In this document: positions 63,437 through 64,000 of the stretch, one piece after another | How the letters are laid out: each line of letters starts with the position of its first letter | Position numbering within the stretch: position 1 is the first letter of the stretch | DNA from: Thiohalomonas sp963783235 | GTDB lineage: Bacteria > Pseudomonadota > Gammaproteobacteria > Thiohalomonadales > Thiohalomonadaceae | DNA length: 64,000 nt | Reading direction: 5' to 3' | NCBI GenBank assembly: GCA_963783235.1 | Contig: CAWAMN010000001.1 | Span: 620,001-684,000 of the forward strand | Made by a program: the position numbers and the translations under genes | The notes under the pieces: model-generated | What the model saw: only the letters and a program-made list of their open reading frames with translations | What the model was told of the DNA's origin: nothing | Database searches by the model: none

Positions 63437-64000
63437 TGGCCGGCGAACTCTACACCGTCGACGCAGAACAGGCAGTTCTCGGGGGCCTGATGCTCGACAA
63501 CGACGCCTGGGAGCGCTTGGCCGGACGAATCAGCGAGGCCGACTTCTTCAGTCGCGATCACCGGTTCATCTTTCGGGCTATCGCTCATCTCGCTGGCGAT
63601 GACCAACCACGCGACGCCGTGACTATTGCCGAGCACCTGGACAACTCTGGCGACCTAGAGAAGCTCGGAGGGATGGGATATTTGGCCACGCTGGCCAGCA
63701 ACATTCCCAGTGCAGCCAATATTGAAACTCACGCCCGAATAGTCCGCGACCGGTCTGAGCGCCGCCGCATAGCCGAGAATCTTCGGGAGATGCTCGATAC
63801 CCTGCCTTCAGCAGAGAGCGCCTCAGAAGCCTTGGCCGACGCTCAGGCTCGCCTTGAGGCGATCGCCGTGGCCAGCAATGGAAAAGCTGCCAACTGGTCC
63901 ACAGTCCTCCAGGCCGGCTTGGAAGCCATCGATGAAGCAGCCGCTAGGCGACAGCGTGGCGGAACCGTGGGTGTACCGACTGGGCTCCCCACCCTTGATG
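63436..64000 (+). CDS. dnaB: Replicative DnaB helicase, partial (N-terminus)
   Basis: The visible 188 codons cover the DnaB N-terminal domain: MAGELYTVDAEQAVLGGLML, DFFSRDHRFIFRAIAHLA, KLGGMGYLATLASNIPSAAN and IVRDRSERRRIAENLREML, then the linker into VGVPTGLPTLD. The RecA-like ATPase domain with Walker A lies beyond the right edge. It is coupled to the upstream gene (TGATG). Confidence 0.93.
   Translation, partial: MAGELYTVDAEQAVLGGLMLDNDAWERLAGRISEADFFSRDHRFIFRAIAHLAGDDQPRDAVTIAEHLDNSGDLEKLGGMGYLATLASNIPSAANIETHARIVRDRSERRRIAENLREMLDTLPSAESASEALADAQARLEAIAVASNGKAANWSTVLQAGLEAIDEAAARRQRGGTVGVPTGLPTLD

Noticed and set aside
1..64000. CRISPR arrays, reverse transcriptases/DGRs, restriction-modification or a phage RNA polymerase
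   Set aside because: No spaced direct repeats, RT motif, methylase motif or T7-type RNA polymerase was found; the variable-looking fibre genes have no template repeat.

Overview
The window is most of a podovirus-like prophage in a GC-rich gammaproteobacterium, followed by host tRNA genes and the start of a second integrated element. The host call rests on codon and base composition and on the tRNA order (a Cys remnant, Gly-GCC, Leu-UAA), which resembles the glyW-cysT-leuZ type cluster of gammaproteobacteria. I cannot name the genus. The phage is called podovirus-like because it has a P22-type portal and a DUF4043-type (N4 gp56-like) capsid protein, but no tape measure, tail tube or sheath gene.

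Positions 1-23,627 are a leftward (minus) early block. It holds a family A DNA polymerase (2715-4712), an SNF2-type helicase (5599-7369, frameshifted), a DUF5664 nucleotide pyrophosphohydrolase-like protein (7376-7946, frameshifted), a Cas4/RecB-like exonuclease (8035-8832), a homing HNH endonuclease (8835-9383), a primase-helicase (17478-19862) and some 40 small genes, many with ATGA or GTGA overlaps. A 57-60 aa length cutoff would miss several real small genes, including a clear csrA/rsmA homologue at 21595-21759. Between the primase and the next gene upstream lies an AT-rich block of repeated GGTTCCAAAA/GGTACCAAAA motifs and palindromes, a good candidate for the replication origin. Rho-independent terminators, structured leader RNAs and GCTTCGC hairpins punctuate the block. 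At least seven apparent single-base frameshifts cluster between 6.0 and 14.9 kb.

At about 23.63-23.89 kb transcription diverges. The rightward block begins with a promoter TTGTAT-N17-TAGAAT and a run of small accessory genes (23.9-27.2 kb): a Tat-signal protein, an Acb2-like anti-CBASS cyclic-nucleotide sponge, a HAD phosphatase and small zinc-binding and membrane proteins. The morphogenesis genes follow: terminase small and large subunits, portal, fibre and LamG-lectin proteins, scaffold, major capsid protein (with its own promoter of identical hexamers), head decoration and connector genes, several beta-propeller/fibre proteins (one RCC1-like), two large ejection-type proteins (832 and 2214 aa, the latter with an HExxH peptidase motif), and a lysis cassette (coiled-coil membrane protein, GH108 endolysin, 3-TM holin).

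At 59,368-59,419 the 3' half of a tRNA-Cys marks the likely right attachment site of this prophage; its integrase and lysogeny control must lie left of the window. Intact tRNA-Gly and tRNA-Leu genes follow. Directly downstream of tRNA-Leu is a P4-type integrase (59875-61086) with an AlpA-like regulator, a winged-helix protein, a replication protein and the start of a DnaB helicase running off the right edge. Two mobile elements therefore sit side by side in one tRNA array.
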